This document shows positions 1-6,005 of a stretch of DNA of 8,662 nucleotides, piece after piece; the first letter of the stretch is position 1, and each line of letters begins with the position of its first letter. The position numbers and the translations under genes are program-made. The notes beneath the pieces are model-generated. The model was not told where the DNA came from and searched no databases. It saw only the letters and a program-made list of their open reading frames with translations. Source of the DNA: an uncultured Opitutia bacterium (GTDB lineage: Bacteria; Verrucomicrobiota; Verrucomicrobiia; Opitutales; Opitutaceae); the NCBI GenBank assembly GCA_903938935.1, contig CAJAFD010000491.1, forward strand, positions 1-8,662. The letters run 5' to 3'.

Positions 1-445
1 AGAACATCTGCTTCTGCGTGGAGTTGGTCGGATCGACGGAGAGTTGACGCGCCGCGCCGAAAAATCCGGCCATGGCGTTATTCAAACTGTTGCCACCGGT
101 CGTCGAGGCGACGCTCGGATCGCTCACGCTGGAAATCGTCTCGCCTAGGGCGGCCTCACCACGTTCGTAGGCGGCTGTTTCAGCTTCCAAGGCTGCGGCG
201 CCGGATTTCTCGCGCACCACCTGGCGGTCCAAAAGGACATCACGCACCTGCTGGACCTCGATGATATCGACGCCCACGGAAGCGCCACCCGTGGGGGAAA
301 CGTCGCCGAAGATCACGCGCTGACGGGAGTACGTGGGATTGTTCACGTTGGCCATGTTACGGCCCACCGTTTCAATCGCGCGCGACTGCGCCCGCAGGGA
401 GGAAATTCCCATGCGCAGTACATCGTAGAGTCCGTTTTCAGCCAT
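1..445 (-). CDS. flgK: Flagellar hook-filament junction protein FlgK, N-terminal part (cut by window edge)
   Basis: FlgK (HAP1) is exported through the flagellar type III apparatus and forms the first junction zone between hook and filament. Only the first 148 codons are here; the rest lies left of base 1, and the usual family length is roughly 450-650 residues. The start ATG (443-445) opens with MAENGLYDVLRMGISSLRAQ. It is followed by the D0 signature of rod/hook/HAP proteins, NMANVNNPTYSRQ (residues 30-42), where the family usually has a Gly at Thr38. A heptad-like helix at about residues 65-105 and the segment NSLNNAMAGFFGAARQLS (119-136) match the FlgK pattern of a small 'FF' helix after the first coiled region. 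It lies 12 bases downstream of flgN, its expected export chaperone, which supports FlgK over other axial proteins. No Shine-Dalgarno motif precedes it, so it probably relies on read-through from flgN. Confidence 0.93.
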   Translation of the reverse strand, partial: MAENGLYDVLRMGISSLRAQSRAIETVGRNMANVNNPTYSRQRVIFGDVSPTGGASVGVDIIEVQQVRDVLLDRQVVREKSGAAALEAETAAYERGEAALGETISSVSDPSVASTTGGNSLNNAMAGFFGAARQLSVDPTNSTQKQMF

Positions 446-457
446 GATCGTAAAAGT

Positions 458-952
458 TTAACCTACCTGCTGCAGCGAAGGCGCCGAGACCGCCTCATCG
501 GCCACGCGGCCAGACGGAGCGTACGTGGCGCCGGCGGAACCGGGCGTGGTGCCACCAACGAGTTCGCGGTGGAGATCTAACATTTTCTCCATGAAGGCAT
601 GATTTTGACGGGCGCGACGGCGCACGCGGTGGATGAGGTGGTTGATCTCATCAATGAAGGCCTCGAGCATCGGACGCTCATCGGCGGGGAAAAACGGCAA
701 GAGCTGGCGCAGCGTGCTGCCACCGGGCTGCGCGTGCGAGCGGGCGAAGGCCACGAGCCACGTCTCGCGGGCTTCGCGGTATTGGCCGGCTTCGATGACT
801 TGTTGGTCGATGATGGAAGCGGTGTGTAACACCTTTTCCACGTCACGCCGCCAGAGATGGCCTTGCTGCTCGTCGAAAAGCGCGAGCAAGCTGCCGTAGC
901 CAGACATTTCCTGGCGGAGTAGACTGACAATTTCGGATGATTCCATGATCAT
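458..952 (-). CDS. flgN: Flagellar export chaperone, FlgN family
   Basis: FlgN proteins are small cytoplasmic helical chaperones that hold FlgK and FlgL and deliver them to the flagellar export gate. The 164-residue product is predicted to be mostly helical over residues 5-132, with long amphipathic stretches such as RRDVEKVLHTASIIDQQVIE and a basic patch HRVRRRARQNHAF. A flexible Gly/Ala/Ser/Pro tail follows (about 133-164), as expected if the C-terminus binds cargo. Sequence similarity in this family is low, so the assignment rests on size, helical make-up and position directly before flgK. The chosen ATG (950-952) overlaps the flgJ stop in an ATGA, arguing for translational coupling. A second in-frame ATG lies two codons later (944-946) and could also serve. 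No Shine-Dalgarno motif is visible before either. Confidence 0.8.
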   Translation of the reverse strand: MIMESSEIVSLLRQEMSGYGSLLALFDEQQGHLWRRDVEKVLHTASIIDQQVIEAGQYREARETWLVAFARSHAQPGGSTLRQLLPFFPADERPMLEAFIDEINHLIHRVRRRARQNHAFMEKMLDLHRELVGGTTPGSAGATYAPSGRVADEAVSAPSLQQVG

Positions 953-1308
953 GATTTTGAGGGCACGGGCTTTTGCGCCGCGCTGGTCGGAGGAGAAAAG
1001 TGATGTTCGAAACCGGCCGAGAGGCCGCCCGCGCCTTTTTGGCTAAGGGAAGAAACTAAAGCGTCTTTGATGAGGTGAGAATACATGCCACCGCCGCCGC
1101 CACTGCTGGAGGAGCCTTGGAGGCCCTTGAGCATCGGCTCGATGACGGGGTCCATCATCTCGCGCATGAGGAGCGAGCCAAACGTCGCGGAAACCTTCGC
1201 GCGATCGGCGACCGAAAGCGGTTCGTTGCCTTGACCGGCCGCGCGGTTGCCCTGGGCCATCAGCGAACTGAGGTTGGCGTCGGCGGTGTTGATGGAAGCG
1301 ACGTTCAT
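949..1308 (-). CDS. flgJ: Rod-binding protein FlgJ, single-domain form without muramidase
   Basis: FlgJ caps the growing rod in the periplasm. In enterobacteria it also carries a C-terminal glucosaminidase that opens the peptidoglycan. This product is only 119 residues and matches just the rod-binding domain (about residues 36-104): ATFGSLLMREMMDPVIEPML (41-60), a Ser/Gly-rich linker (66-74), then MYSHLIKDALVSSLSQKGAGG (75-95, shown as the family's 'Y..M..DALA..L...GG' pattern). The C-terminal 15 residues are Pro/Ser/Lys-rich and disordered-looking. There is no signal peptide, as expected for export through the flagellar apparatus. It starts 2 bases after flgI and overlaps flgN by 4. No separate muramidase gene occurs in the window, so that activity must be encoded elsewhere if it is needed. 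Confidence 0.87.
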   Translation of the reverse strand: MNVASINTADANLSSLMAQGNRAAGQGNEPLSVADRAKVSATFGSLLMREMMDPVIEPMLKGLQGSSSSGGGGGMYSHLIKDALVSSLSQKGAGGLSAGFEHHFSPPTSAAQKPVPSKS

Positions 1309-1310
1309 GG

Positions 1311-2399
1311 TCAGTTGATCACGAGCTCGGCTTGCAAGGCGCCGGCGGATTTGAGCGCTTGCATGATGGCCATCATCTCGCGGGTGGTGACGCCGAGGGC
1401 GTTCAACGCGCCGGCGAGTCGGTCGATGGTGGGGACTTCTTCGACGACGGAGAATTTACCTTTGGTTTCCGTGACCTTGGTCTGCGTGGTGGGCGTGACG
1501 GCCGTCTGGCCGCCCGCCAGCGCGTTGGGCTGGGAAACGTTTAAGGTGGAAGCGATGGAAACGGTGAGAGCGCCGTGGCTGATGGCGACTTGGGAGACGC
1601 GTACGCTCGAGGTGGCGACGATGGTGCCGGTGCGCTCGTTGATCACGACGCGGGCGATGGAATCGGGCCGCACTTCAATCGTACCGACGTCGGCCAAAAA
1701 CGTGACTTCGCGGCCGAGATAAGCGGGCGGCACGATCACGGAAATCGAGGCCGCATCGATGGCGGTGGCGGCATCGGGGAAAGCGGCGTTGACCGCATCA
1801 GCCAAACGGCTGGCCGAGGTGAAATCGGGATTGAACAGTTCAAACGAAATAGCTCCGTCGCGTACCGTCTCCGTGTGGATCTCGCGCTCGACGATCGCGC
1901 CGCTGCTGATCACGCCGACCGTAGGATGATTTTTTTGCACCGTGGCCCCACCGGCGCCGCCGGAGCCGCCGATGAAACCACCGACCGCGAGGCCGCCTTG
2001 AGCGACCGCGTACACGCGGCCATCTGCACCCATCAAAGGAGCTTGGAGGAGCACGCCGCCTTGAAGGCTCTTCGCGTCGCCCATGGATGAAACGGTCACA
2101 TCGATGCGCGCGCCGGGTTTAAGAAACGGAGGGATGTCCGCGGTGATCATGACCGCGGCGGAATTTTTGGCTTTGATCTGCGTCGGGTCGACGGTGAGGC
2201 CGTTGCGTTGAAGGATGTTGGCGACCGAGCGCAACGTCGTGACGGCGTTAGAATCACCGTCGCCGGCCAAGCCGACCACGATGCCGTAACCGATCAATTG
2301 ATTGGAACGGCCGCCGCTGACGAAAGACATGTCCTTCACCCGCGTCGCGTACAGCGCCGGAGCCAGAACCATCAAAGCGATGAAAAGTCGGAGCAACAT
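1311..2399 (-). CDS. flgI: Flagellar P-ring protein FlgI
   Basis: FlgI forms the P-ring, the bushing round the rod in the peptidoglycan layer. The 362-residue length is the normal family size. A Sec signal peptide (hydrophobic core at about 3-16, probable cleavage after ALYA at residue 18) leads to the mature start TRVKDMSFVSGGRSNQLIGY, which is the classic FlgI opening, followed by GIVVGLAGDGDSN. Further family signatures are QKNHPTVGVISSGAIVERE (155-173) and the C-terminal LGVTTREMMAIMQALKSAGA, ending ALQAELVIN. No cysteine occurs anywhere, whereas the enterobacterial FlgI carries a disulfide that aids assembly. It lies 9 bases after flgH and 2 before flgJ, in the usual ring-gene order. The leader reads GCTCCC-ATG, with no Shine-Dalgarno motif. 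Confidence 0.97.
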   Translation of the reverse strand: MLLRLFIALMVLAPALYATRVKDMSFVSGGRSNQLIGYGIVVGLAGDGDSNAVTTLRSVANILQRNGLTVDPTQIKAKNSAAVMITADIPPFLKPGARIDVTVSSMGDAKSLQGGVLLQAPLMGADGRVYAVAQGGLAVGGFIGGSGGAGGATVQKNHPTVGVISSGAIVEREIHTETVRDGAISFELFNPDFTSASRLADAVNAAFPDAATAIDAASISVIVPPAYLGREVTFLADVGTIEVRPDSIARVVINERTGTIVATSSVRVSQVAISHGALTVSIASTLNVSQPNALAGGQTAVTPTTQTKVTETKGKFSVVEEVPTIDRLAGALNALGVTTREMMAIMQALKSAGALQAELVIN

Positions 2400-2408
2400 G
2401 GGAGCTTT

Positions 2409-3020
2409 TTAGAAGGGGCGAAGCGTTTGGTAGAGTTTGCTCAACCAGCCGCGTTTCTGCGCGCTGCTGAGTTCGCCTTCGCTCAAGAATTCGAGCCGGG
2501 CCTCGGCGATGTTGGTCGAGAGGACGGTGTTGGCCGGAGAAATATCGGCCGGGCGCACGATGCCGCGGAGGACAACGTGTTGGGTCTCGCCCGAGAAACT
2601 GACTTGGCGGGCGCCTTCGAGGACGAGATTGCCGTTGGGCAGCACGTCGGAGATCAACATCGCGGCGCGACCGGTGACGACTTGGGAATTGTTGACCTTG
2701 CCGCCGCCGCTGTAGTCGGACTTGCCGCCCCAACCGAGGCCGGGCAACTGACCACCTTGCGTGCCGAGGCCGCTGACCGACGGTGGAAAAAGAAATTGCG
2801 TCACCGCGCCTTGAGCGGCGTCGGAGGTGTTGGTCGTCTTATTCGAAGTCGAGGACAACGAAGTGGATTCAGCGATGATGATCGTGATGATATCGCCGAC
2901 GCGGCAGGCTTTCGGATCGGACGTGAGCGAGAGTTCGCGCGAACCCGCGGCGAGCCAAAGCGATTGCGCCGCCAGCGGGCCGGCCAAAGCGAGCAACAAG
3001 AGGGTGAGACGGAGCTTCAT
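2409..3020 (-). CDS. flgH: Flagellar L-ring protein FlgH, apparently not a lipoprotein
   Basis: FlgH forms the L-ring, the outer-membrane bushing of the rod. At 203 residues it is slightly short, but it shows the family blocks: CRVGDIITIIIAESTSLSST (39-58), SDVLPNGNLVLEGARQVSFS, VVLRGIVRPADISPANTVLS and the end NIAEARLEFLSEGELSSAQK followed by RGWLSKLYQTLRPF. The N-terminus is a Sec signal peptide (MKLRLTLLLLALAGPLAA, cleavage probably near residue 18). Unlike the well-studied proteins it has no lipobox cysteine: the only Cys is residue 39, in hydrophilic sequence well after the signal. The start ATG has the leader ACGCACC and no Shine-Dalgarno motif. No better in-frame start that would supply a lipobox is apparent. 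It sits 6 bases after flgA and 9 before flgI. Confidence 0.95.
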   Translation of the reverse strand: MKLRLTLLLLALAGPLAAQSLWLAAGSRELSLTSDPKACRVGDIITIIIAESTSLSSTSNKTTNTSDAAQGAVTQFLFPPSVSGLGTQGGQLPGLGWGGKSDYSGGGKVNNSQVVTGRAAMLISDVLPNGNLVLEGARQVSFSGETQHVVLRGIVRPADISPANTVLSTNIAEARLEFLSEGELSSAQKRGWLSKLYQTLRPF

Positions 3021-3026
3021 GGTGCG

Positions 3027-3704
3027 TTAAAGACGGATGACCGCGCGGCTTTCGCCGGTGACTTGGGCGGTGAATTCGCGGTTGGATTGTAGATTGCGGA
3101 TGCGGATCGTCTCGTTGCGGGCGCCATCTTGCATGGCCATGCCCTTCAGCGAAACGGAGACGGGGCCGCTCTGTGCGACGACTTCGACGACTTGGCCACG
3201 ACGCACGATGGGGCGGGCCGCCAAATCACGCCAGGTGAGCAAACGATCGGGCGGGACGGCGCGGGTGAAAATATAATCGCCTTGGGGCATCGAGGACAAC
3301 GCGTCGCGGTCGCGCAGCACATCGATGCGGACGGGCTCGAGCGCCGAGCTATCGAGCAAGTCGCCGCGTTGGCTGGGTTGGCGGAGTTTCCAGCCCGAGC
3401 GCCAGAGATTCGCGCGCAGGACGACGGTCTGTTCCTGGCTCGCTTCGCCGGTTAATTCCGTGCGCACGCGCAACAGAATTTGCGAAGAAATCCCCGAGGG
3501 AAATTCCACAATCGAAACTGTCGCGCCCGGCTTGGGCGCGAAATTACTGCCGCTCACCGGCATGAGGTGCAGATCGCCTTCGAGCCCGAAGTGCGTGTGC
3601 ATACGCTCGGTGATCTCGGCGACCCAAACGGGGGCTTCGTTTTGCGCGCGTAAGGCCAAAGGCGATACGAGCAAACCAAGAAGAATGAAAAAACGGGCGA
3701 TCAT
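3027..3704 (-). CDS. flgA: Flagella basal body P-ring formation chaperone FlgA
   Basis: FlgA is a periplasmic chaperone needed to assemble FlgI into the P-ring. The 225-residue product has a Sec signal peptide (core 5-18, probable cleavage after LRA at residue 20). The N-terminal half is poorly conserved (about 21-150). The C-terminal SAF/antifreeze-like domain is diagnostic: VPPDRLLTWRDLAARPIVRR (150-169), GQVVEVVAQSGPVSVSLKG (170-188), AMQDGARNETIRIRNLQSNR (190-209) and the closing QVTGESRAVIRL. The length agrees with the family (about 220-240). The gene begins 2 bases after the flgG stop and ends 6 bases before flgH, so it lies beside both ring genes it serves. No Shine-Dalgarno motif is seen; re-initiation after flgG is likely. 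No cysteines are present. Confidence 0.94.
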   Translation of the reverse strand: MIARFFILLGLLVSPLALRAQNEAPVWVAEITERMHTHFGLEGDLHLMPVSGSNFAPKPGATVSIVEFPSGISSQILLRVRTELTGEASQEQTVVLRANLWRSGWKLRQPSQRGDLLDSSALEPVRIDVLRDRDALSSMPQGDYIFTRAVPPDRLLTWRDLAARPIVRRGQVVEVVAQSGPVSVSLKGMAMQDGARNETIRIRNLQSNREFTAQVTGESRAVIRL

Positions 3705-3706
3705 GA

Positions 3707-4489
3707 TCAGCGTTTCAGGTCGTTGACGTTCTTGAGCATCTCGTCGGAGGACTGGATGGCCTTGCTGTTTAATTCGTAGGCGCGCTGGGCGAGAATCATG
3801 TTCACCATTTCCTCGACGATGTTGACGTTGGAGGTCTCGACGTAGCCCTGCTGGATGGAGCCAAAGCCTTGTTCGTTGGGCGCACCGGCCTCGGGCGTGC
3901 CGCTGGCGGTGGTTTCGCGGAAAAGATTGGAGCCCAAACTTTCCAAACCGGCGGGATTGGCGAAGCGCGTGAGCGTGAGCCGGAAAGTTTGCGAACCGGC
4001 CGCGCTGCCCAAGGTGACTTCACCGTTTTCGGCGACGGTCACGGAGGTGGTGCCGGGAGGCACGGTTTGAAAACCGCTCAGTACGGGCAAGCCGTCGCTG
4101 GTGACGACTTGGCCGGTGGCGTTGATTTTAAAAGACGCGTCGCGGGTGTAAGCGAGGGTGCCGTCGGGGCGTTGGACTTCGAAGAAGCCGTCGCCTTGGA
4201 TCGCGAGGTCGAACTTTTCGCCCGTGGACGTGAGTTGGCCTTGCGAGAAAACTTTGGAAGTAGCGACGACGCGGGTACCGTTACCGACTTCGATGCCGGT
4301 GGGGAGTTGGTTGCCGCCGCCGTTTTGAGCACCCGCTGCCCGGGGCTTCTGGTAGAGCATATCTTGAAACTCGATCTTGCTGCGCTTGAAGCCGCGGGAG
4401 TTCACGTTCGCTAAATTATTGGCGATCGTGTTGAGGTTCAGCTGTTGGGCCTCCATGCCCGTGGCGGCAGAGTAAAGGGAGAGATTCAT
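3707..4489 (-). CDS. flgG: Flagellar distal rod protein FlgG
   Basis: FlgG makes the distal rod, the drive-shaft segment that passes through the P- and L-rings. The product is 260 residues, the same as in enterobacteria. It has the complete rod/hook D0 motif ANNLANVNSRGFKR (23-36) followed by FQDMLYQKPR, the TGIEVGNGTRVVATSKVFSQ block (64-83) typical of FlgG, the GDGFFEVQRPDGTLAYTRDA core (about 99-118), and the C-terminal D0 helix starting QQGYVETSNVNIVEEMVNMI with AQRAYELNSKAIQSSDEML. It carries no signal peptide, consistent with flagellar export. It follows flgF by 36 bases, the widest gap in the operon, and precedes flgA by 2. The leader reads TGCACC-ATG with no Shine-Dalgarno motif. Confidence 0.97.
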   Translation of the reverse strand: MNLSLYSAATGMEAQQLNLNTIANNLANVNSRGFKRSKIEFQDMLYQKPRAAGAQNGGGNQLPTGIEVGNGTRVVATSKVFSQGQLTSTGEKFDLAIQGDGFFEVQRPDGTLAYTRDASFKINATGQVVTSDGLPVLSGFQTVPPGTTSVTVAENGEVTLGSAAGSQTFRLTLTRFANPAGLESLGSNLFRETTASGTPEAGAPNEQGFGSIQQGYVETSNVNIVEEMVNMILAQRAYELNSKAIQSSDEMLKNVNDLKR

Positions 4490-4525
4490 GGTGCAGGTTT
4501 ACTTGGGGTGGAGGGTCGAAAGGGA

Positions 4526-5263
4526 TCAGCCGAGGGTGTCGAGGGTGCGTTGGAGCAACTGGTCGCGGGTGGAGATGATTTTTTGGTTGGCTTCGTAGGC
4601 GCGGGCGATCGATACGAGGTCGATCATCTCGCGCATCGGGGAAATGTTACTGCCTTCGATGTAGCCCTGCATGACGCTGCCACCGGCGACGGCGATCGGG
4701 GCTTCATTGGCGGTCGGCACAAAGACACCGCCGCTGAGCGGTTCTAATTTCTGCGTGTCGGCGAAGCGGCTGACGGCGAGCGTGTCGACGACTTGGCCAG
4801 CTTGGTTAATTTCGCCATCAGCGTTGATGGAGATCGTGCCACCCGCCTGCAGCGTGATGGGCGCGCGACCGGCACCGAGTACGGGTAAGTTATCCGAAGT
4901 CACCAAGGTGCGATCAGCGCGCACGGACAATTGGCCGGCGCGGGTAAAGCCCTCGCGTCCATCGGGGAGACGCACGCTGAGAAAACCATCACCCGAGATC
5001 GCGACATCGAGATCGCGGCGCGTCTGCACCATTTCGCCCGGGGCGAAATCCAAACGCACACGGGCTGAAGGGAATGAACCGTTGAGACCTTCATCCGATT
5101 TAAACTGACCGGTGCGCAGTTCGCCGGAGGGCTGAGCGGAGAATTGAACCAACTGGCGCTTGAAACCCGGCACCTGGCTGGCGGAAATATTATGCGACGA
5201 GGCCTGCTGCCAGCGCTCGAGAGCGGCTAGGGCTGCGGTATTTTGATAGAGGCCTACGGTCAT
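4526..5263 (-). CDS. flgF: Flagellar proximal rod protein FlgF
   Basis: FlgF is a proximal-rod component exported by the flagellar type III system. I place the start at the ATG at 5261-5263 (245 residues). The reading frame is open 17 codons further upstream, but those residues are unlike the family, lie in AT-rich DNA, and the chosen ATG is preceded by GGAGG. The product then opens MTVGLYQNTAALAALERWQQ, followed by the D0 motif SHNISASQVPGFKR (23-36). The central GDGFLSVRLPDGREGFTRAG block and the C-terminal QGYIEGSNISPMREMIDLVS with ARAYEANQKIISTRDQLLQR complete the rod-protein pattern. Position directly before flgG and length near 250 favour FlgF over FlgE or FlgG. It is the first gene of the flagellar operon and faces a divergent cheD-like gene. 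Confidence 0.92.
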   Translation of the reverse strand: MTVGLYQNTAALAALERWQQASSHNISASQVPGFKRQLVQFSAQPSGELRTGQFKSDEGLNGSFPSARVRLDFAPGEMVQTRRDLDVAISGDGFLSVRLPDGREGFTRAGQLSVRADRTLVTSDNLPVLGAGRAPITLQAGGTISINADGEINQAGQVVDTLAVSRFADTQKLEPLSGGVFVPTANEAPIAVAGGSVMQGYIEGSNISPMREMIDLVSIARAYEANQKIISTRDQLLQRTLDTLG

Positions 5264-5271
5264 GCCCTCCA
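5264..5271 (-). promoter_or_regulatory. Ribosome binding site of flgF
   Basis: On the minus strand the bases before the flgF ATG read TGGAGGGC. GGAGG is a Shine-Dalgarno core, unusually close to the start (2 bases). It is the only clear motif of this kind in the flagellar operon and decides the flgF start against the ATG 17 codons upstream. Confidence 0.6.
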
Positions 5272-5302
5272 CTAAGCATACGCAATGCCATGTTTTTATT
5301 TC

Positions 5303-5330
5303 ATTATTGTACAACGATATATGATTTCAA
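5303..5330 (-). promoter_or_regulatory. Candidate sigma70-type promoter of the flagellar operon
   Basis: Read on the minus strand, TTGAAA (5325-5330) and AATAAT (5303-5308) are separated by 16 bases. Each differs from the -35 and -10 consensus by one base. Transcription would start near 5296 and give a leader of about 33 bases before flgF. The element lies in the most AT-rich stretch of the window. I see no convincing sigma54 (GG-N10-GC) or sigma28 element here. This is a pattern match, not proof of activity. Confidence 0.5.
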
Positions 5331-5339
5331 ATAAGGCAC

Positions 5340-5364
5340 AGGCAAGTTTTGCCTTCGACTCGAA
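5340..5364. repeat. Two adjoining inverted repeats in the divergent promoter region
   Basis: AGGCAA-GTT-TTGCCT (5340-5354) is an inverted repeat with 6-base arms and a 3-base centre. It shares its last base with TTCGA-C-TCGAA (5354-5364), a second inverted repeat with 5-base arms and a single central base. Together they lie just upstream of the candidate -35 element of the flgF promoter and about 100 bases before the cheD-like gene. That is where an operator acting on both directions would sit. Neither is followed by a T-run, so a terminator is unlikely. Function is inferred from position only. Confidence 0.4.
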
Positions 5365-5403
5365 CACAATAGCCTCTAAGGTTATGACACGATACGCGGC
5401 GGG

Positions 5404-5462
5404 CGCATCCACCCCGCCATTTCTCCGCCTTTCTATACCCCTTAACCTCCGACAATGTTGTC
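5404..5462 (+). promoter_or_regulatory. Pyrimidine-rich leader and small hairpin abutting the cheD-like start codon
   Basis: From about 5404 to 5450 the plus strand is strongly C/T-rich with few G residues and no Shine-Dalgarno motif; it contains ACCTCC (5445-5450), which resembles the anti-Shine-Dalgarno end of 16S rRNA. The 12 bases directly before the ATG, GACAA-TG-TTGTC (5451-5462), form a 5-base-arm inverted repeat. ACCTCC is complementary to GGAGGT at 5522-5527 inside the gene. A weak -10-like TATACC sits at 5434-5439 without a matching -35. I could not identify a convincing promoter for this gene. Confidence 0.3.
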
Positions 5463-6005
5463 ATGAGTAACTCAAATACAGTACCCGTCTACGCGGCCAG
5501 TGGTCGTGCGACCGATAGCGAGGAGGTCGAATTCTCCGCTGAGCAAGTAGGCTTCGGCGTCTGCGTGATTCTCCATGACGCCCAAGTCCATGCGAGCGCG
5601 ATCGCCCACGTGCTGATGCCCGATTCAAACAGCAACACCACCTTCGCCCGGAAAAATCCCTACGGATTTAGCGACACCGCTTTCCCAGCATTGATGGAAA
5701 CGTTCCGCGGGACCTCTCGCAATTACGCCGGCGACGAAGCTTGGACCGAAGCTAAGAAGCGCCTTAAAGTCTATCTCATCGGCGCCAGCGAAATCACCAT
5801 CACCAACACAGGCACCGCCGCGCCTAACATCGAACTTAATATTGGAAAATTAGTCGCAAATCGGCTCCGGGATTTGATCACGTCCGCGGGACTTGCGGCC
5901 CCGATTGAAGCCCTCGGCGGCTCCGGTATACGCGACGTATCCATCCGCAATGGCACCGGCAAAGTCCTCATCGAAGAAGCCGGCCAACCGGAGAAAAACC
6001 TATGA
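5463..6005 (+). CDS. cheD: Divergent CheD-like chemoreceptor glutamine deamidase
   Basis: CheD deamidates glutamines of methyl-accepting chemotaxis proteins and, in many species, partners CheC in adaptation. The 180-residue product matches CheD by ordered motifs: VGFGVCVILHD (29-39) for the usual GLGSCV nucleophile loop, with Cys34; ASAIAHVLMP (44-53) for GGxAHxxLP, with His49; KVYLIGAS (102-109) for the K-FGGA block; NIGKLVANRLRDLI (126-139) for the IG-RN helix; and EALGGSGIRDVSI (149-161) followed by GKVLI for the closing GG--GR-V/GKV strands. The Cys and His of the triad are present. The threonine expected six residues before Cys (Thr21 in Thermotoga CheD) is Gln28, and the Cys-His spacing is 15 instead of 17. 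It is therefore a diverged member, possibly with altered activity. It overlaps the next gene in ATGA and is divergent from the flagellar operon. Confidence 0.78.
   Translation: MSNSNTVPVYAASGRATDSEEVEFSAEQVGFGVCVILHDAQVHASAIAHVLMPDSNSNTTFARKNPYGFSDTAFPALMETFRGTSRNYAGDEAWTEAKKRLKVYLIGASEITITNTGTAAPNIELNIGKLVANRLRDLITSAGLAAPIEALGGSGIRDVSIRNGTGKVLIEEAGQPEKNL
5990..5993 (+). promoter_or_regulatory. Ribosome binding site of the HDOD gene
   Basis: GGAG lies within the end of the cheD-like gene, 8 bases before the ATG at 6002. This is a normally spaced Shine-Dalgarno motif and one of only two clear ones in the window. It supports both the start chosen and independent ribosome loading in addition to coupling through the ATGA overlap. 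Confidence 0.6.

Noticed and set aside
599..899. Plus-strand open frames opposite flgN
   Set aside because: They are antisense shadows in GC-rich coding sequence, without family resemblance or ribosome binding sites.
5264..5314. Extension of flgF by 17 codons to an upstream ATG
   Set aside because: The added residues (MYNNEIKTWHCVCLVEG) are unlike FlgF, lie in AT-rich intergenic DNA and overlap the expected transcription start; the inner ATG has GGAGG before it.
5334..5353. Sigma54-like element, GGCAC followed by TTGC in the intergenic region
   Set aside because: The GG and GC dinucleotides are 14 bases apart, not the required 10.
5369..5395. Sigma28 (FliA)-type promoter for the cheD-like gene using ACGATAC
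   Set aside because: No TAAA-like -35 occurs at the required distance, and the -10 match is partial.
5264..5462. Apparent GC-skew switch (G-rich plus strand to the left, C-rich to the right) as a replication origin
   Set aside because: The switch coincides with the change of gene direction and the C-rich coding-strand bias; no DnaA-box cluster or origin-linked gene is present.
5285..5470. 61-codon plus-strand frame in the divergent intergenic region
   Set aside because: It has no Shine-Dalgarno motif or recognisable content, covers the candidate flgF promoter and inverted repeats, and overlaps the cheD-like start.
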